A stretch of 64,000 nt of DNA, taken from an uncultured Prochlorococcus sp. (lineage in GTDB: Bacteria; Cyanobacteriota; Cyanobacteriia; PCC-6307; Cyanobiaceae). The stretch covers positions 1 through 64,000 of the forward strand of contig CACNYU010000003.1 in the NCBI GenBank assembly GCA_902624785.1. Direction: 5' to 3'. A program made the position numbers and the translations under genes. A model generated the notes under the pieces. It searched no databases. It saw only the letters and a program-made list of their open reading frames with translations, and was not told the DNA's origin. Position 1 is the stretch's first letter. Every line of letters begins with the position of its first letter. Of the stretch, positions 42,250 through 57,422 are shown one piece after another.

Positions 42250-43641
42250 ATGAAATATAATAAAGAAAATTTTACTTCAAAAATTAATCTATTAAAAGAA
42301 AAAGTAAATTCAGGAGAAACACAAAAATTTAATTGGAGAATAGAGCAACTTAATAAAATTGATAACCTTCTCGATAAGTATAAATTAGAAATAATAAATG
42401 CTCTAAACTTAGATTTAGGTAAGTCAAAGATTGAAGCTCTCGCAGAAATACTTTTAGTTAAAGAAGAAATTTCACTAGTAAAAAGGGAACTCAGATCCTG
42501 GATGAGACCAAAAATTGTGAACACGCCAATATATTTATTACCCTTATCTTCAAAAGTTATATTTGAACCTATTGGATGCGTTTTAATTTTAGGTCCATAT
42601 AATTATCCACTTTTATATATTCTTAAACCTTTGGTGAATATTTTTTCAGCTGGTAATACTGCAATAATAAAACCATCAGAAAAATGCCCAAACACATCAA
42701 ATTTATTAATTAAATTGACAGATAAATATTTTTCTCATGATACTTTGATTGCATATGAAGGAGATTATAAAGAAGCTGAAAAACTTACCTCAGAAAATTT
42801 TGATCATATATTTTTTACTGGAAGTAGTAAAACAGGAAAATTAATTATGAAAATTGCGGCAAAAAATCTTACTCCTGTGACGCTAGAGTTAAGCGGAACA
42901 AATCCTGTTGTAATTTTAAAAAATACAAACTTAGCGATAGCAGCTAAGAGAATAATTTGGGGGAAATTTTATAATTCTGGCCAATCATGTATGGCTCCGA
43001 ATCATATATTTATAGAAAAAACTATCGAAGAAAAATTTATAAAAGAATTAAGAAAATCAATTGAAGAGTTTTATGGGAAGAATCCAATCAAATCAGAAAA
43101 TTTATCAAGATTAGAAGAAAAACAATTTTTTAGAACTTTAGAGATATTAAAAAAAAATAAATATAAAAAACAAATTATATGTGGAGGTAATTTTGATAAA
43201 AAACTTTTAAAAATTTCACCTACACTTTTAAAGATTAATAGTGAAAAAGACTTCCTTATTAAAAATGAGCTGTTCAGCCCCTTACTACCTTTAATATCAG
43301 TAGACAACTATCAAGATGCATTTTGCAAAATAAAGAAAAATGCAAAACCCTTAGCTATTTATATTTTTGGAGGAAATAAAAAGATCCATCAAATTTTATC
43401 CCAAACTACAAGTTCAGGATCAATATGCATAAATGATGTAATGCTTCCTGTATTAGTTCCAAACTTACCATTTGGAGGAGTTGGAAAAAGTGGAATAGGA
43501 AAATTTCATGGTCATGCCGGTTTTAAAAATTTCTCAAATCAAAAATCCATAACACGTAAAGATTATTTTCTAGATGTAAATCTTAGATATCCTCCATATA
43601 CAAATATCCTTAGAATCTTAAAATTCTTTTTTAAGATTTAA
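42250..43641 (+). CDS. Aldehyde dehydrogenase, class-3 fatty-aldehyde type
   Basis: 463 residues: PIGCVLILGPYNYPL, FTGSSKTGKLIM (NAD loop), catalytic Glu in TLELSGTNPV and nucleophile Cys in GKFYNSGQSCMAPN; conserved end LPFGGVGKSGIGKFHGHAGF. The C-terminal hydrophobic tail (LRILKFFFKI) could attach it to membranes, as in fatty aldehyde dehydrogenases. Confidence 0.92.
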   Translation: MKYNKENFTSKINLLKEKVNSGETQKFNWRIEQLNKIDNLLDKYKLEIINALNLDLGKSKIEALAEILLVKEEISLVKRELRSWMRPKIVNTPIYLLPLSSKVIFEPIGCVLILGPYNYPLLYILKPLVNIFSAGNTAIIKPSEKCPNTSNLLIKLTDKYFSHDTLIAYEGDYKEAEKLTSENFDHIFFTGSSKTGKLIMKIAAKNLTPVTLELSGTNPVVILKNTNLAIAAKRIIWGKFYNSGQSCMAPNHIFIEKTIEEKFIKELRKSIEEFYGKNPIKSENLSRLEEKQFFRTLEILKKNKYKKQIICGGNFDKKLLKISPTLLKINSEKDFLIKNELFSPLLPLISVDNYQDAFCKIKKNAKPLAIYIFGGNKKIHQILSQTTSSGSICINDVMLPVLVPNLPFGGVGKSGIGKFHGHAGFKNFSNQKSITRKDYFLDVNLRYPPYTNILRILKFFFKI

Positions 43642-43711
43642 TTCATTAAATTATTTATTATATCTATTTGTTTGCTAAATAAATAATATCAATGCATAAG
43701 TTATAAACTTT

Positions 43712-44458
43712 ATGAGATTAAAACAATTTGCATTTTTTCTTCTTATTACTTTTTATAGTAACTCTTTACTAAGTGAGGAAAATATTAAATCAAAAAATTT
43801 TAATGATGAAAATGATATGCAAAGCACTTTAAAAAGTGAAAGTTTTGGTGAAATTATCATACATGTTGTCAAAAAAGGAGATACACTTTCAAGCATCTCT
43901 AAAAAATACTCAATCAAAAAAGAATCAATTATTAAAGTGAATAAATTACTTGACGAAAACTATATATTTATTGGACAAAATTTAAAAATAGTAGAAAATT
44001 TAATTCCAGAAAATAACAATGACACCTATTATCACGAAATTAAAAGGGGAGAAAATTTAACTGAAATTTCAAATAAATATAATATATTACTGAGTGAATT
44101 AGTAGAGATTAATGATATAGAGGATCAAAATATATTAGAGGTTGGAACAAAACTAAAATTAAAGCAGGAAATCTTTACAAAAATGGATTTGCCAATAAAT
44201 GAACCACTACCATTAAAAGAAATAGATAAAAAAATAAAAAATAAATATGGCCCACTCGTCATTGATAACGAAAACACAAATATAAAAAAAAGAAAAAGAA
44301 ATTTTTTAAAGGCAACTCATGAAAACGGGAAGAAATTTATACTTCGCATAAATTGTGAGAAAAAAGAAATTAATGTAAGAGGTATTGGAAGAAAATGGAA
44401 AGGTTGGATGCCTGCAAGAGAAAAATTTGAAGATGAGTTATTAAATGATTTTTGTTGA
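43712..44458 (+). CDS. Secreted LysM-domain protein
   Basis: 248 residues: signal peptide (FAFFLLITFYSNSLLS), two LysM repeats (HVVKKGDTLSSISKKYSIKK and HEIKRGENLTEISNKYNILL), then a basic domain ending RKWKGWMPAREKFEDEL. LysM binds peptidoglycan; a wall-associated role is likely. Confidence 0.88.
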   Translation: MRLKQFAFFLLITFYSNSLLSEENIKSKNFNDENDMQSTLKSESFGEIIIHVVKKGDTLSSISKKYSIKKESIIKVNKLLDENYIFIGQNLKIVENLIPENNNDTYYHEIKRGENLTEISNKYNILLSELVEINDIEDQNILEVGTKLKLKQEIFTKMDLPINEPLPLKEIDKKIKNKYGPLVIDNENTNIKKRKRNFLKATHENGKKFILRINCEKKEINVRGIGRKWKGWMPAREKFEDELLNDFC

Positions 44459-44539
44459 GAATTTGATTAAAATGTGTAAATTACATTCATAAAATTTAAT
44501 TTCTATCAGTTATTCTTTAGTTAAGTACTGTAAAACACA

Positions 44540-44749
44540 ATGGAAATTAAAAGAGGAGATATTGTTCGCATCAAAAGACGTGAATCTTATTGGTACAATG
44601 AGCCAGGAAAAGTTGCTTCAATAGATAAGTCAGGGACAAAATATAATATTACTGTTAAATTCGAAAAAACTAATTTTTATGGAATAAGCGGAACAGATGG
44701 AGGAAATACTACAGCTAATTATGCAGAAAGTGAATTAGAACTTTATTAA
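44540..44749 (+). CDS. psaE: Photosystem I subunit IV PsaE
   Basis: 69 residues: [35 protein letters not shown]-like [20 protein letters not shown] and NYAESEL. The SH3-like stromal subunit helps dock ferredoxin. mutM follows after four bases, likely in the same transcript. Confidence 0.97.
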   Translation: MEIKRGDIVRIKRRESYWYNEPGKVASIDKSGTKYNITVKFEKTNFYGISGTDGGNTTANYAESELELY

Positions 44750-44753
44750 GAGT

Positions 44754-45632
44754 TTGCCAGAACTACCTGAAGTTGAGACCGTTAGAAGAGGTTTAGAAAA
44801 AAAACTCAAAAATTTTATTATTGAAGATATTAAAATTTTAAGATCTTCAACGATAGCTTTTCCAAAAAATAAAGTAGAATTTATAAGAGGAGTAAATAAC
44901 TCAAAAGTTGGCAAATGGCAAAGAAGAGGTAAATATTTAATTGCTAATTTAAAAAAATATTCAAAATCTCCAAAAAAGAATATTAATCCTCCTTATGAAG
45001 ATAATGGTTATTTAATTATTCATTTAAGGATGACGGGTTATTTTAATTGGATTACAACTAAAACACCTCCTTGCAAGCATACAAGAGTAAGATTCTTTGA
45101 TAAGAATAATAGTGAACTTAGATTTGTAGATGTTAGAAGTTTTGGCCAAATATGGTGGGTAAAAGAAGGATTAGATCCAAAAGAAATTATCAATGGTCTT
45201 GGTTCTCTTGGCCCAGAGCCTCTTGAAAAAAATTTCAATTTAAGTTATTTAAACAAAGAATTTTCTAAACGTACTAAATCTGTAAAATCTGTTTTGTTAG
45301 ATCAAAAGATAATTGCTGGGATAGGGAACATCTATGCAGATGAAAGCCTTTATGAAGCTGGAATATCCCCTTTTCGAGAAGCGAGAACAATTAATAATGA
45401 TGAGTTAATTAGATTGAAAAATTCAATTATCAATGTTTTAAAAAAAAGTATTGGTTCAGGCGGCACAACTTTCAGTGACTTCAGAAATATAGAAGGGACT
45501 AATGGAGATTATTCTATGCAAGCAAATGTTTACAGAAGAGCAGGTAAAAAATGTAAAAAATGTAATAATTTAATTCAAAGAAAAAAGCTATCAGGGAGAG
45601 GTACCCATTGGTGTGATTTTTGTCAGAAATAA
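44754..45632 (+). CDS. mutM: Formamidopyrimidine-DNA glycosylase MutM (Fpg)
   Basis: 292 residues. [13 protein letters not shown] gives the catalytic N-terminal Pro and Glu; [26 protein letters not shown] and a C-terminal zinc finger (CKKCNNLIQ...HWCDFC) are complete. It removes 8-oxoguanine. It starts at TTG 44754 because Pro must follow the initiator. The pairing with psaE is a picocyanobacterial arrangement I recall. Confidence 0.97.
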   Translation: MPELPEVETVRRGLEKKLKNFIIEDIKILRSSTIAFPKNKVEFIRGVNNSKVGKWQRRGKYLIANLKKYSKSPKKNINPPYEDNGYLIIHLRMTGYFNWITTKTPPCKHTRVRFFDKNNSELRFVDVRSFGQIWWVKEGLDPKEIINGLGSLGPEPLEKNFNLSYLNKEFSKRTKSVKSVLLDQKIIAGIGNIYADESLYEAGISPFREARTINNDELIRLKNSIINVLKKSIGSGGTTFSDFRNIEGTNGDYSMQANVYRRAGKKCKKCNNLIQRKKLSGRGTHWCDFCQK

Positions 45633-45661
45633 AAAGGGTATACGTAGAATGTATACCCTTT
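45633..45661. terminator. Bidirectional terminator between mutM and 5S rRNA
   Basis: AAAGGGTATAC (45633-45643) pairs with GTATACCCTTT (45651-45661). It begins right after the mutM stop and lies 13 bp past the 3' end of the 5S gene, so it can stop both convergent transcripts. Confidence 0.8.
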
Positions 45662-45673
45662 AGGAATTTTTTA

Positions 45674-45790
45674 CCTGGCATCGAGCTATTTTCTCAAGGG
45701 GCTACCCCCTAAATATTTTCGCCGCTTATGCGTTTCACAACCGAGTTCGAGATGGATCGGAGTGGTTCCACATCGCCATGAACACCAGGA
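45674..45790 (-). rRNA. rrf: 5S ribosomal RNA
   Basis: On the minus strand it starts TCCTGGTGTTCATGGCGATG and contains CCGATCCATCTCGAACTCGG, ending ATGCCAGG; the two ends pair. About 117 nt. Confidence 0.96.
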
Positions 45791-45852
45791 TAGTATGAAC
45801 CTTGAGAACTGCATAGATATTTATATTTCAATTCAATAAAAAGAGTTTATTT

Positions 45853-48725
<2,873 letters not shown>

Positions 48726-48987
48726 AATAACTTCAAAATTGAAGCATCAGCTCAATAGAATTGTTATTAATGCATAAGCACCAATAATAAATCTGCATCT
48801 TTAAAAGATGCTTATTGTCTTGAAAAAAATCTATGCAGTTGTCAAGGTTCTCTGAAAACAAAGAATAAGAAATTCATTGAGTCCAGCATCTTATTAATTA
48901 AATATTTAATTAAATAATAGGAAGCTAGATTCACTCAGAGTAAAATCAATCCCAAATATTCCTTCTCATTGGAAAGGTGGTATTCAG

Positions 48988-49060
48988 TGGAGGTAAGCGG
49001 ACTCGAACCGCTGACATCCTGCTTGCAAAGCAGGCGCTCTACCAACTGAGCTATACCCCC
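48988..49060 (-). tRNA. tRNA-Ala (TGC)
   Basis: 73 nt on the minus strand. GGGGGTA acceptor, AGCTCAGTTGGTAGAGC D arm, CTTTGCAAG anticodon loop (TGC), GGTTCGAGTCC T loop. No encoded CCA. Confidence 0.97.
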
Positions 49061-49072
49061 AACATAGAGATA

Positions 49073-49146
<74 letters not shown>

Positions 49147-49265
49147 AGGAAAAGATGGGTGACCTAGAAAAAACTTAGAAACTAAAATTTTCAATAATGA
49201 AAATCTGAGATACCGATCGACCTAAGGTGACAAAATTTATATCAAAACATTTTGTTGTCTCCCTG

Positions 49266-50750
<1,485 letters not shown>

Positions 50751-51363
50751 GTCACAAATCCTATTGCAGAATATCTACTCAATTTGCTTTGCCTTGCCTA
50801 AATACGTAAATTAAATTACTAGATTTAGTATCAGCATCCTTAAGTGATTTAAGGATTCAAGAGTGCATTCATGCGACTGCAAGAATGACTTTCCAGATCT
50901 CAGATCCGTTCGTCTAGAAAAATGACTTAAAGTTTAAGTCAGCGATTCAAGACATTGTTTATATTTTTGACGGGACCTCACACCTTTATTGCATGAACAT
51001 CTCAATCGATTGAAAATAAAATCCAAACAAAATCGACGCAATAAAAGCATCAGTTCCTAAGTTTTAAATTTTCTAGGTGCAATGTTTAATTAAAAATTTA
51101 ACTAAACAATTTGAGGGAAAACCCTCTACTGGCTGAAAATTAAGAGTTAATCGAAATTTTCAAACATCTCAACGTTTTTTCTAAGAATAGACTTCTAGAT
51201 TAAATTATGAGTTGTGCAAAAAACTAAATTTCTGCCCAGAAGAAAATCTTAGACCATTAATCTATGTTTGTGCAACCATTTAATAAATATTTTTTATTAA
51301 TTTTTTTGAACTGCTCATTTTTGATTAACGAACTAGGCTGTAAATAGTAGGAATTCCAGCAAA
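50751..51363. promoter_or_regulatory. rRNA leader and divergent promoter region
   Basis: 613 bp between the 16S start and the divergent invertase gene, with no ORF. It must hold the rrn promoter and long leader (minus) and the invertase promoter (plus). No specific box can be assigned with confidence. Confidence 0.5.
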
Positions 51364-52803
51364 ATGGCAGAAAGATTTAGTCAAAAAAATTTAAGAGTTC
51401 GGCCAAGTTCTGATGAAGACAAAATTGTAACAAAAGCAAAAGAACACTTTGAAAAAACACTTGTAGAAATTTCTGGCGAAATAGTGGGGAGTGTTGCTGC
51501 TCTAGAACATCCAACAAAAAATTTAAAGTTAAACTACGGGGAAATCTTTTTAAGAGATAATGTTCCGGTAATGATATATCTCATAACTCAAAAAAGATAT
51601 GAAATAGTAAAAAAATTTTTAAGTGTTTGTTTAGAACTTCAAAGCACCAGTTATCAAACAAGAGGTGTTTTCCCAACAAGCTTTATTGAAGAGGGAGGGA
51701 AATTGATTGGCGATTATGGTCAAAGATCAATTGGCAGAATTACTTCTGCAGATGCAAGTTTATGGTGGCCAATATTATGTTGGTTTTATGTAAACAAGAG
51801 TGGAGATTATTCATTTGGGAAAAGTCAAAGTGTTCAAAGAGGTATTCAACTGCTACTTGATCTAGTATTGCACCCAACATTAGAGGGTACCCCAGTTTTA
51901 TTTGTCCCAGATTGTGCATTCATGATTGACAGACCAATGGATGTGTGGGGTGCACCACTAGAAGTTGAAGTTTTACTTCATGGTTGCCTCAAAAGTTGCA
52001 TTAACCTGATGGAATTGAGTAGGGAAGATCATGTAAGTAGATTATTAGATCAACGTTTAATTCTTACTAGGCAATGGGTAGAGGATTTGAAAAGATTTCT
52101 TCTTAAACATTATTGGGTTACCAGCAAAACAATGCAAATTTTGAGGAGAAGACCTACTGAGCAATATGGAGATGATCAACATTTTAATGAATTTAATGTA
52201 CAGCCTCAAGTTGTTCCATCATGGTTGCAAGATTGGCTGGAGAATAGAGGGGGATACTTAATTGGAAATATTAGAACAGGCAGGCCAGATTTTAGATTTT
52301 ATAGCCTTGGTAATTCTTTAGCTTGTATGTTTGGTGTATTACCTGCTCCAGAACAAAGAGCATTATTTAGATTGGTATTACATAACAGGCATCATTTAAT
52401 GGCTCAAATGCCAATGAGGATTTGTCATCCGCATATGGATGTAGAGGAATGGCAAAATAAAACAGGCTCAGACCCCAAAAACTGGCCATGGAGTTATCAT
52501 AACGGCGGTCATTGGCCAAGCTTATTATGGTTTTTTGCCGCATCTGTGCTTTTACACCAAAAAAGGTTCCCAACAGAGGATGTAATTTTAATGGAGGAGA
52601 TGAGTTCTTTGATCGAGGAATGTTATTGGTGTCAATTAAATCAACTACCAAAACAAGAGTGGGCAGAATATTTTGATGGGCCGACAGGAACCTGGGTGGG
52701 ACAGCAATCTAGAACATATCAAACATGGACAATTGTTGGTTTTCTTCTAATGCATCACTTCCTAAGAGAAAGTAAAGAAGATATAAATATACTTAATATT
52801 TGA
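51364..52803 (+). CDS. GH100 alkaline/neutral invertase
   Basis: 479 residues: LNYGEIFLRDNVPVMIYLIT (catalytic Asp in the L-R-D-N-V block), GRITSADASLWWPIL, WPWSYHNGGHWPSLLWFFAA, and FDGPTGTWVGQQSRTYQTWT. It hydrolyses sucrose to glucose and fructose in the cytosol. Picocyanobacteria use such enzymes for sucrose turnover. Confidence 0.93.
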   Translation: MAERFSQKNLRVRPSSDEDKIVTKAKEHFEKTLVEISGEIVGSVAALEHPTKNLKLNYGEIFLRDNVPVMIYLITQKRYEIVKKFLSVCLELQSTSYQTRGVFPTSFIEEGGKLIGDYGQRSIGRITSADASLWWPILCWFYVNKSGDYSFGKSQSVQRGIQLLLDLVLHPTLEGTPVLFVPDCAFMIDRPMDVWGAPLEVEVLLHGCLKSCINLMELSREDHVSRLLDQRLILTRQWVEDLKRFLLKHYWVTSKTMQILRRRPTEQYGDDQHFNEFNVQPQVVPSWLQDWLENRGGYLIGNIRTGRPDFRFYSLGNSLACMFGVLPAPEQRALFRLVLHNRHHLMAQMPMRICHPHMDVEEWQNKTGSDPKNWPWSYHNGGHWPSLLWFFAASVLLHQKRFPTEDVILMEEMSSLIEECYWCQLNQLPKQEWAEYFDGPTGTWVGQQSRTYQTWTIVGFLLMHHFLRESKEDINILNI

Positions 52804-52806
52804 TAA

Positions 52807-53289
52807 TCAAAATAAACCTAAAGTTAAAGATTTATCAATTGGCAAACATGCCCCAATTCCGAGATATATAGTTAGAAAAGTTCCAAAAAGAAAAACTGCC
52901 ATAGCTACTGGCCTCCTAAATGGATTGGAAAATTTATTTACATTCTCAATAAAAGGTAAAATCATCAAACCTAAAGGGATCAGAGTTTGCAAAGCAATTC
53001 CAAGTAATTTATTAGGTACTACTCTTAAAATCTGAAAAACAGGATATAAATACCACTCAGGTAAAATCTCAAGAGGAGTAGCAAATGGATTAGCTTTATC
53101 TCCAAGCATGGCAGGGTCCAAAACAGCAAGACCAACTACACAAGCTATAGTGCCTAGAATAACGACTGGAAATATGTAAAGTAAATCATTTGGCCAAGCT
53201 GGTTCCCCATAATAGTTATGACCCATGCCTTTTGCCAGTTTAGCTCTTAGTTTGGGGTCGGATAAATCAGGTTTTTTTAAAGTAGACAT
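52807..53289 (-). CDS. petD: Cytochrome b6f subunit IV PetD
   Basis: 160 residues: [14 protein letters not shown]-like [40 protein letters not shown] and [12 protein letters not shown] (the P-E-W-Y motif of the quinol site). Three membrane spans. Follows petB by 38 bp. Confidence 0.98.
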   Translation of the reverse strand: MSTLKKPDLSDPKLRAKLAKGMGHNYYGEPAWPNDLLYIFPVVILGTIACVVGLAVLDPAMLGDKANPFATPLEILPEWYLYPVFQILRVVPNKLLGIALQTLIPLGLMILPFIENVNKFSNPFRRPVAMAVFLFGTFLTIYLGIGACLPIDKSLTLGLF

Positions 53290-53327
53290 ATTTTACTTAA
53301 ATTTTGGTTATTTAAATATTATAAGTT

Positions 53328-53984
53328 TTAAAGTGGGCCGGAAATACCTTGTTTACGAATCATTAGAAAATGCATAAGCATAAATACAGCTAATGACCAA
53401 GGCAAAACAAATGTATGTAGACTATAAAATCGAGTGAGAGTTGACTGACCAACACTCTCTCCTCCTCTGAGAAGTTCTACCATAAAATCTCCAATAATTG
53501 GTATTGCAGCAGGAACGCCTGATACAATTTTTACCGCCCAATATCCAACTTGATCCCAAGGTAAAGAATAACCAGTAACACCAAAAGCAACAGTTATGAC
53601 AGCCATTACAACTCCTGTAACCCAAGTTAGCTCGCGGGGCCTTTTGAACCCTCCAGTCAAATAAACTCTAAATACATGAAGAATTAACATTAAGACCATC
53701 ATTGAAGCACTCCAACGATGTACAGACCTAATTAACCAACCAAAACTAACATCGGTCATCAAATAACTCACAGAATTATAAGCTTGCGTTACAGTAGGCT
53801 TATAATAAAAAGTCATTGCAAAACCAGTTGCAAATTGAATTAAGAAGCATACTAATGTTATGCCTCCTAAACAATAAAAAATGTTTACGTGTGGGGGAAC
53901 GTACTTTGAAGTTACGTCGTCAGTTATGTCTTGAATTTCAAGTCTTTCTTGAAACCAATCATAAACGGATGAAGAATTCGCCAT
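53328..53984 (-). CDS. petB: Cytochrome b6 PetB
   Basis: 218 residues: [24 protein letters not shown] (Cys for heme c-n), four spans with heme His in [20 protein letters not shown] and SLHTFVLPW...[10 protein letters not shown]. Core of the b6f complex; operon with petD. Confidence 0.98.
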   Translation of the reverse strand: MANSSSVYDWFQERLEIQDITDDVTSKYVPPHVNIFYCLGGITLVCFLIQFATGFAMTFYYKPTVTQAYNSVSYLMTDVSFGWLIRSVHRWSASMMVLMLILHVFRVYLTGGFKRPRELTWVTGVVMAVITVAFGVTGYSLPWDQVGYWAVKIVSGVPAAIPIIGDFMVELLRGGESVGQSTLTRFYSLHTFVLPWSLAVFMLMHFLMIRKQGISGPL

Positions 53985-54051
53985 CCAATAAAAAGCTTTG
54001 ATATTAGGAGCTTACTTAAAAATCACTAATTTGGTGTTAACACTTAACCCA

Positions 54052-55371
54052 ATGCCATCAACTTTTAACAAATTTTTATTTTTAAAAAAATGGATCATAA
54101 TTTCTTTGATCACATTTTTTGTTACAACTTTTTTTAGTTTTTCTAGTGCCTACGCCCTAAGTGACAGCAAACAGATTGTTCTTGATGCTTGGACATTAGT
54201 GAATGAAGGATATTATGAACCCGAAATTTTTAATGAAATTCAATGGAAAAAAATAAGACAAAAAACTTTACAAAAATCTATAGAAACTACTGAAGATGCA
54301 TATTCCGCTATTGAGGAGATGCTAAAACCTCTCGAAGATCCTTATACAAGAGTTCTCAGACCAAAGGATTATGAATTGCTAAAGTCAAGTAATTTAGGTA
54401 GCGAAATAAATGGGGTAGGTTTACAACTAGGGGTAGATGAAACTAACAGGAAAATTAAAGTAATATCGACATTAGCTGGTTCTCCCGCAGAGGATGCTGG
54501 AATAGCTTCTGGATTTTTTATTGAAACAGTTGATGGTCAATCAGCGATAGAACTTGGTCTTGCTAATACAGCTTCTAAACTTAGAGGCGAAAAAGGTTCT
54601 AAGGTTCTGGTACAAATTTCAAATGATGCTGGAGAAATTAAAGAAATAGATCTTGAGAGAAGATCGGTTGATCTTAGGCCAGTAAGAACCAAAAGGCTAA
54701 GAGATGAATCGCATACACTGGGTTATTTGAGAATTACTCAATTCAGTGAGAGTGTTCCAAAAAAAATTGAGGAAGCACTTCAAGAGCTGAAGGAGAAAGA
54801 AGTAGAAGGAATAATTCTTGATCTTAGGAATAATTCTGGAGGCCTTGTTAGTTCAGGTATAGCAGTTGCAGATTCATTCTTGAAAGAAAAACTTGTAGTT
54901 GAGACTAAGAATAGAGAAGGAATAAAAGATACGATAATATCAGATAAAAATATCTTTTTCGATGGACCAATGGTAACAATCGTTAATAAAGGTACAGCTA
55001 GCGCGAGTGAAATTCTTGCAGGGGCATTGCAAGATAACAAAAGGTCTGCTCTTATAGGGAAACAAACATATGGGAAAGGATTAATTCAATCCTTGAAAAG
55101 CTTAAGCGAAGATAGCGGAATAGCAATAACTGTTGCGAGTTACCTAACACCTAATGGGAATAATATTCAAGGAAGAGGAATTATTCCAGATAAAATATTA
55201 GATTATTCAGAAGCAAAAGATTTCGGAAGTTCAGATGATAAATGGGTAAAGGATTCTGAAATTTATTTAAACTCTATATTAGATAAAATCGATGAAAAGT
55301 CTACTAAGGATCTAATTGAAAATTACAATGAAATAACTGAATCTTCAGAAAAAGATGAATTTGTAAATTAA
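54052..55371 (+). CDS. Carboxyl-terminal processing protease (CtpA/CtpB family)
   Basis: 440 residues from ATG 54052: membrane/signal helix (WIIISLITFFVTTFFSFSSA), PDZ domain (VGLQLGVDE..., LAGSPAEDAGI) and S41 catalytic part with Ser in NKGTASASEILAGAL and Lys in GKQTYGKG. Family members mature D1 or other lumenal proteins. TTG 53998 upstream is possible but the predicted signal fits 54052. Confidence 0.93.
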   Translation: MPSTFNKFLFLKKWIIISLITFFVTTFFSFSSAYALSDSKQIVLDAWTLVNEGYYEPEIFNEIQWKKIRQKTLQKSIETTEDAYSAIEEMLKPLEDPYTRVLRPKDYELLKSSNLGSEINGVGLQLGVDETNRKIKVISTLAGSPAEDAGIASGFFIETVDGQSAIELGLANTASKLRGEKGSKVLVQISNDAGEIKEIDLERRSVDLRPVRTKRLRDESHTLGYLRITQFSESVPKKIEEALQELKEKEVEGIILDLRNNSGGLVSSGIAVADSFLKEKLVVETKNREGIKDTIISDKNIFFDGPMVTIVNKGTASASEILAGALQDNKRSALIGKQTYGKGLIQSLKSLSEDSGIAITVASYLTPNGNNIQGRGIIPDKILDYSEAKDFGSSDDKWVKDSEIYLNSILDKIDEKSTKDLIENYNEITESSEKDEFVN

Positions 55372-55392
55372 ATTTTAAAGATACTTCCATAT

Positions 55393-56649
55393 ATGTACAA
55401 AAAAAGAATTTTTCATGATCCTATTCATAAAGAAATATTGATAGATAGTTCAAAGGATGAGGAGGTGATGATTATGGAATTAATAGAAACTGATGCTTTT
55501 CAGAGACTACGAAGAATTAAACAGCTTGGAACAGCATCATTAGTGTTTCATGGAGCGGAGTCAAGCAGATTTACTCATTCTATAGGTGTATTTTGTGTTG
55601 CAAGAAAAATTTATAAAAGACTTGTAGAAATTGACCCTAAATTTGAAGCTCATAAATTCGCATTATATGGAGCAGCACTTTTACATGATGTTGGACATGG
55701 TCCTCTTAGTCACACAAGTGAGAACGTCTTCAATCATAATCATGAAGACTGGTCAAAATTTTTAATAAACAACTATAGTCCTATCAATTCAATTCTAAGA
55801 AAATATGATGTAGACCTACCAAAAAAAATTGGTGAATTATTTTCCTCTAAAAATTTAATATCCAATCCTTTAAAAACCTTAATTAGTAGCGAAATTGATT
55901 GTGACAGATTGGATTATCTATTAAGAGATAGCTATAACACAGGAACAAAATATGGTTTAGTTGATTTAGAAAGAATTATTTCCGCTCTTACATTCTCTCC
56001 AGATGGAGGGATTGCCATAAAGCCAAAAGGTATTATAGCCATTGAGCATTTTTTAATATTGAGAAATATTATGTATAGAACTATTTACAATCATAGGATT
56101 AATGAGATATGCACTTGGATTTTAGAAAATATTTTTAAGAAGATTAGAAGTGAATTTAAAAATAAAATTTGGATTGATGAATGTCTGAGAAGCTGGATCT
56201 TTTCCGCTAAATCGCTTGATATTAAAGATTTCTTATCTAATGATGATATCAGGCTTTATTACCATTTGAACAAATGGAAAGATGAAGCTCCAAAGCCTGT
56301 ATCAACACTCTGCGAAATGTTTATAAATAGAAATCTACTAAAAGCAGTAAATATAAATTGTTTATGCAATATCGATAAACTTAAATTGCTTGCTTTCGCA
56401 AGACAAAAGGTTGATAAATTAAACCTTGACCCAACTTTATTTTGTGGAATTAAAGAAAAAAAATTTAATGGATTTAAATCAAATAATTCGTTAAAAGTTT
56501 GGAATGGTAATACTTTAAAAGATTTGGATAAAGAATCTGAGTTAATAAACATTCTTATCCAAAATCAAGAAAATTCTTTATTAATATTCCCTTCATGTAT
56601 CCAAGAAGATATCTCAAAAGAAATTATGAAATTAAAGGAGAAAATATAA
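55393..56649 (+). CDS. HD-domain phosphohydrolase
   Basis: 418 residues: DAFQRLRRIKQLGTASLVFH, FTHSIGVF, ALLHDVGHGPLSHTSE (HD) and EIDCDRLDYLLRDSYNTG complete the metal site (H...HD...D). Similar to YwfO-type dNTP hydrolases. minC follows directly (stop touches ATG). Confidence 0.93.
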   Translation: MYKKRIFHDPIHKEILIDSSKDEEVMIMELIETDAFQRLRRIKQLGTASLVFHGAESSRFTHSIGVFCVARKIYKRLVEIDPKFEAHKFALYGAALLHDVGHGPLSHTSENVFNHNHEDWSKFLINNYSPINSILRKYDVDLPKKIGELFSSKNLISNPLKTLISSEIDCDRLDYLLRDSYNTGTKYGLVDLERIISALTFSPDGGIAIKPKGIIAIEHFLILRNIMYRTIYNHRINEICTWILENIFKKIRSEFKNKIWIDECLRSWIFSAKSLDIKDFLSNDDIRLYYHLNKWKDEAPKPVSTLCEMFINRNLLKAVNINCLCNIDKLKLLAFARQKVDKLNLDPTLFCGIKEKKFNGFKSNNSLKVWNGNTLKDLDKESELINILIQNQENSLLIFPSCIQEDISKEIMKLKEKI

Positions 56650-57303
56650 ATGCATTTACACATCAGAGACAATGATAATTTTATTAATTGTTTTTATTCA
56701 GAATCGATAACAGGATTAAATAAAGCTATATCTCAAATTGATTCTTCATATAAAAAAAAAAGTGCTACTTTATTTTGTTACGAAAAAAATATCTCTTGTA
56801 TCGAATTATTAGAATTGAAAGAGTTATTACTAAACTTAAATGTCAAATTAATAACTATTTATTCATCCTCAAGAGAATCAATCATCTCAGCAAAATCTTT
56901 AAAAATAAGTGGAATTTTTTCTAAAAAAAATTTTGAAAAATTTAATACTTCAAATGAGAAGCAAGATAACAACAAAGACTTAACGCATTTTGGGATGGTA
57001 CGTTCAGGAGATCAAATATCTTCAAATGGACATCTTTTCATAATGGGAGATGTAAATCCTGGAGCACAAATATCAGCCAAAAAGAACATTTATGTTTGGG
57101 GGAAATTATGTGGTGTCGCATTTGCTGGGAAAAACGGTAATGACGAATCAACAATCTCTTCATTATATTTAAATGCTCTTCAATTAAGGATTAATGAGAC
57201 AGTAGCAATAGGTCCGAAAGAAAAACCTAAAAATAATTATCCAGAAATTGCTCTTCTTGAGAGGGGTAAAATAGTTATCAAACCGTTAATAATAAAATCT
57301 TAA
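56650..57303 (+). CDS. minC: Septum site-determining protein MinC
   Basis: 217 residues: diverged N-terminal domain and the beta-helical C-terminal domain with VRSGDQISSNGHLFIMGDVN, PGAQISAKKNIYVWGKL and GVAFAG. It inhibits FtsZ away from midcell. Start adjacent to the previous stop. Confidence 0.93.
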   Translation: MHLHIRDNDNFINCFYSESITGLNKAISQIDSSYKKKSATLFCYEKNISCIELLELKELLLNLNVKLITIYSSSRESIISAKSLKISGIFSKKNFEKFNTSNEKQDNNKDLTHFGMVRSGDQISSNGHLFIMGDVNPGAQISAKKNIYVWGKLCGVAFAGKNGNDESTISSLYLNALQLRINETVAIGPKEKPKNNYPEIALLERGKIVIKPLIIKS

Positions 57304-57422
57304 AATAAAGCAAGATTTTGAAAAATAAATTAATTACATACAACAACTTTAGATTTACTTAATTTTTTTTATTTTTTATATGAAAAATTTAACTTATTAT
57401 CAATTCAAACTTTAAATTTATC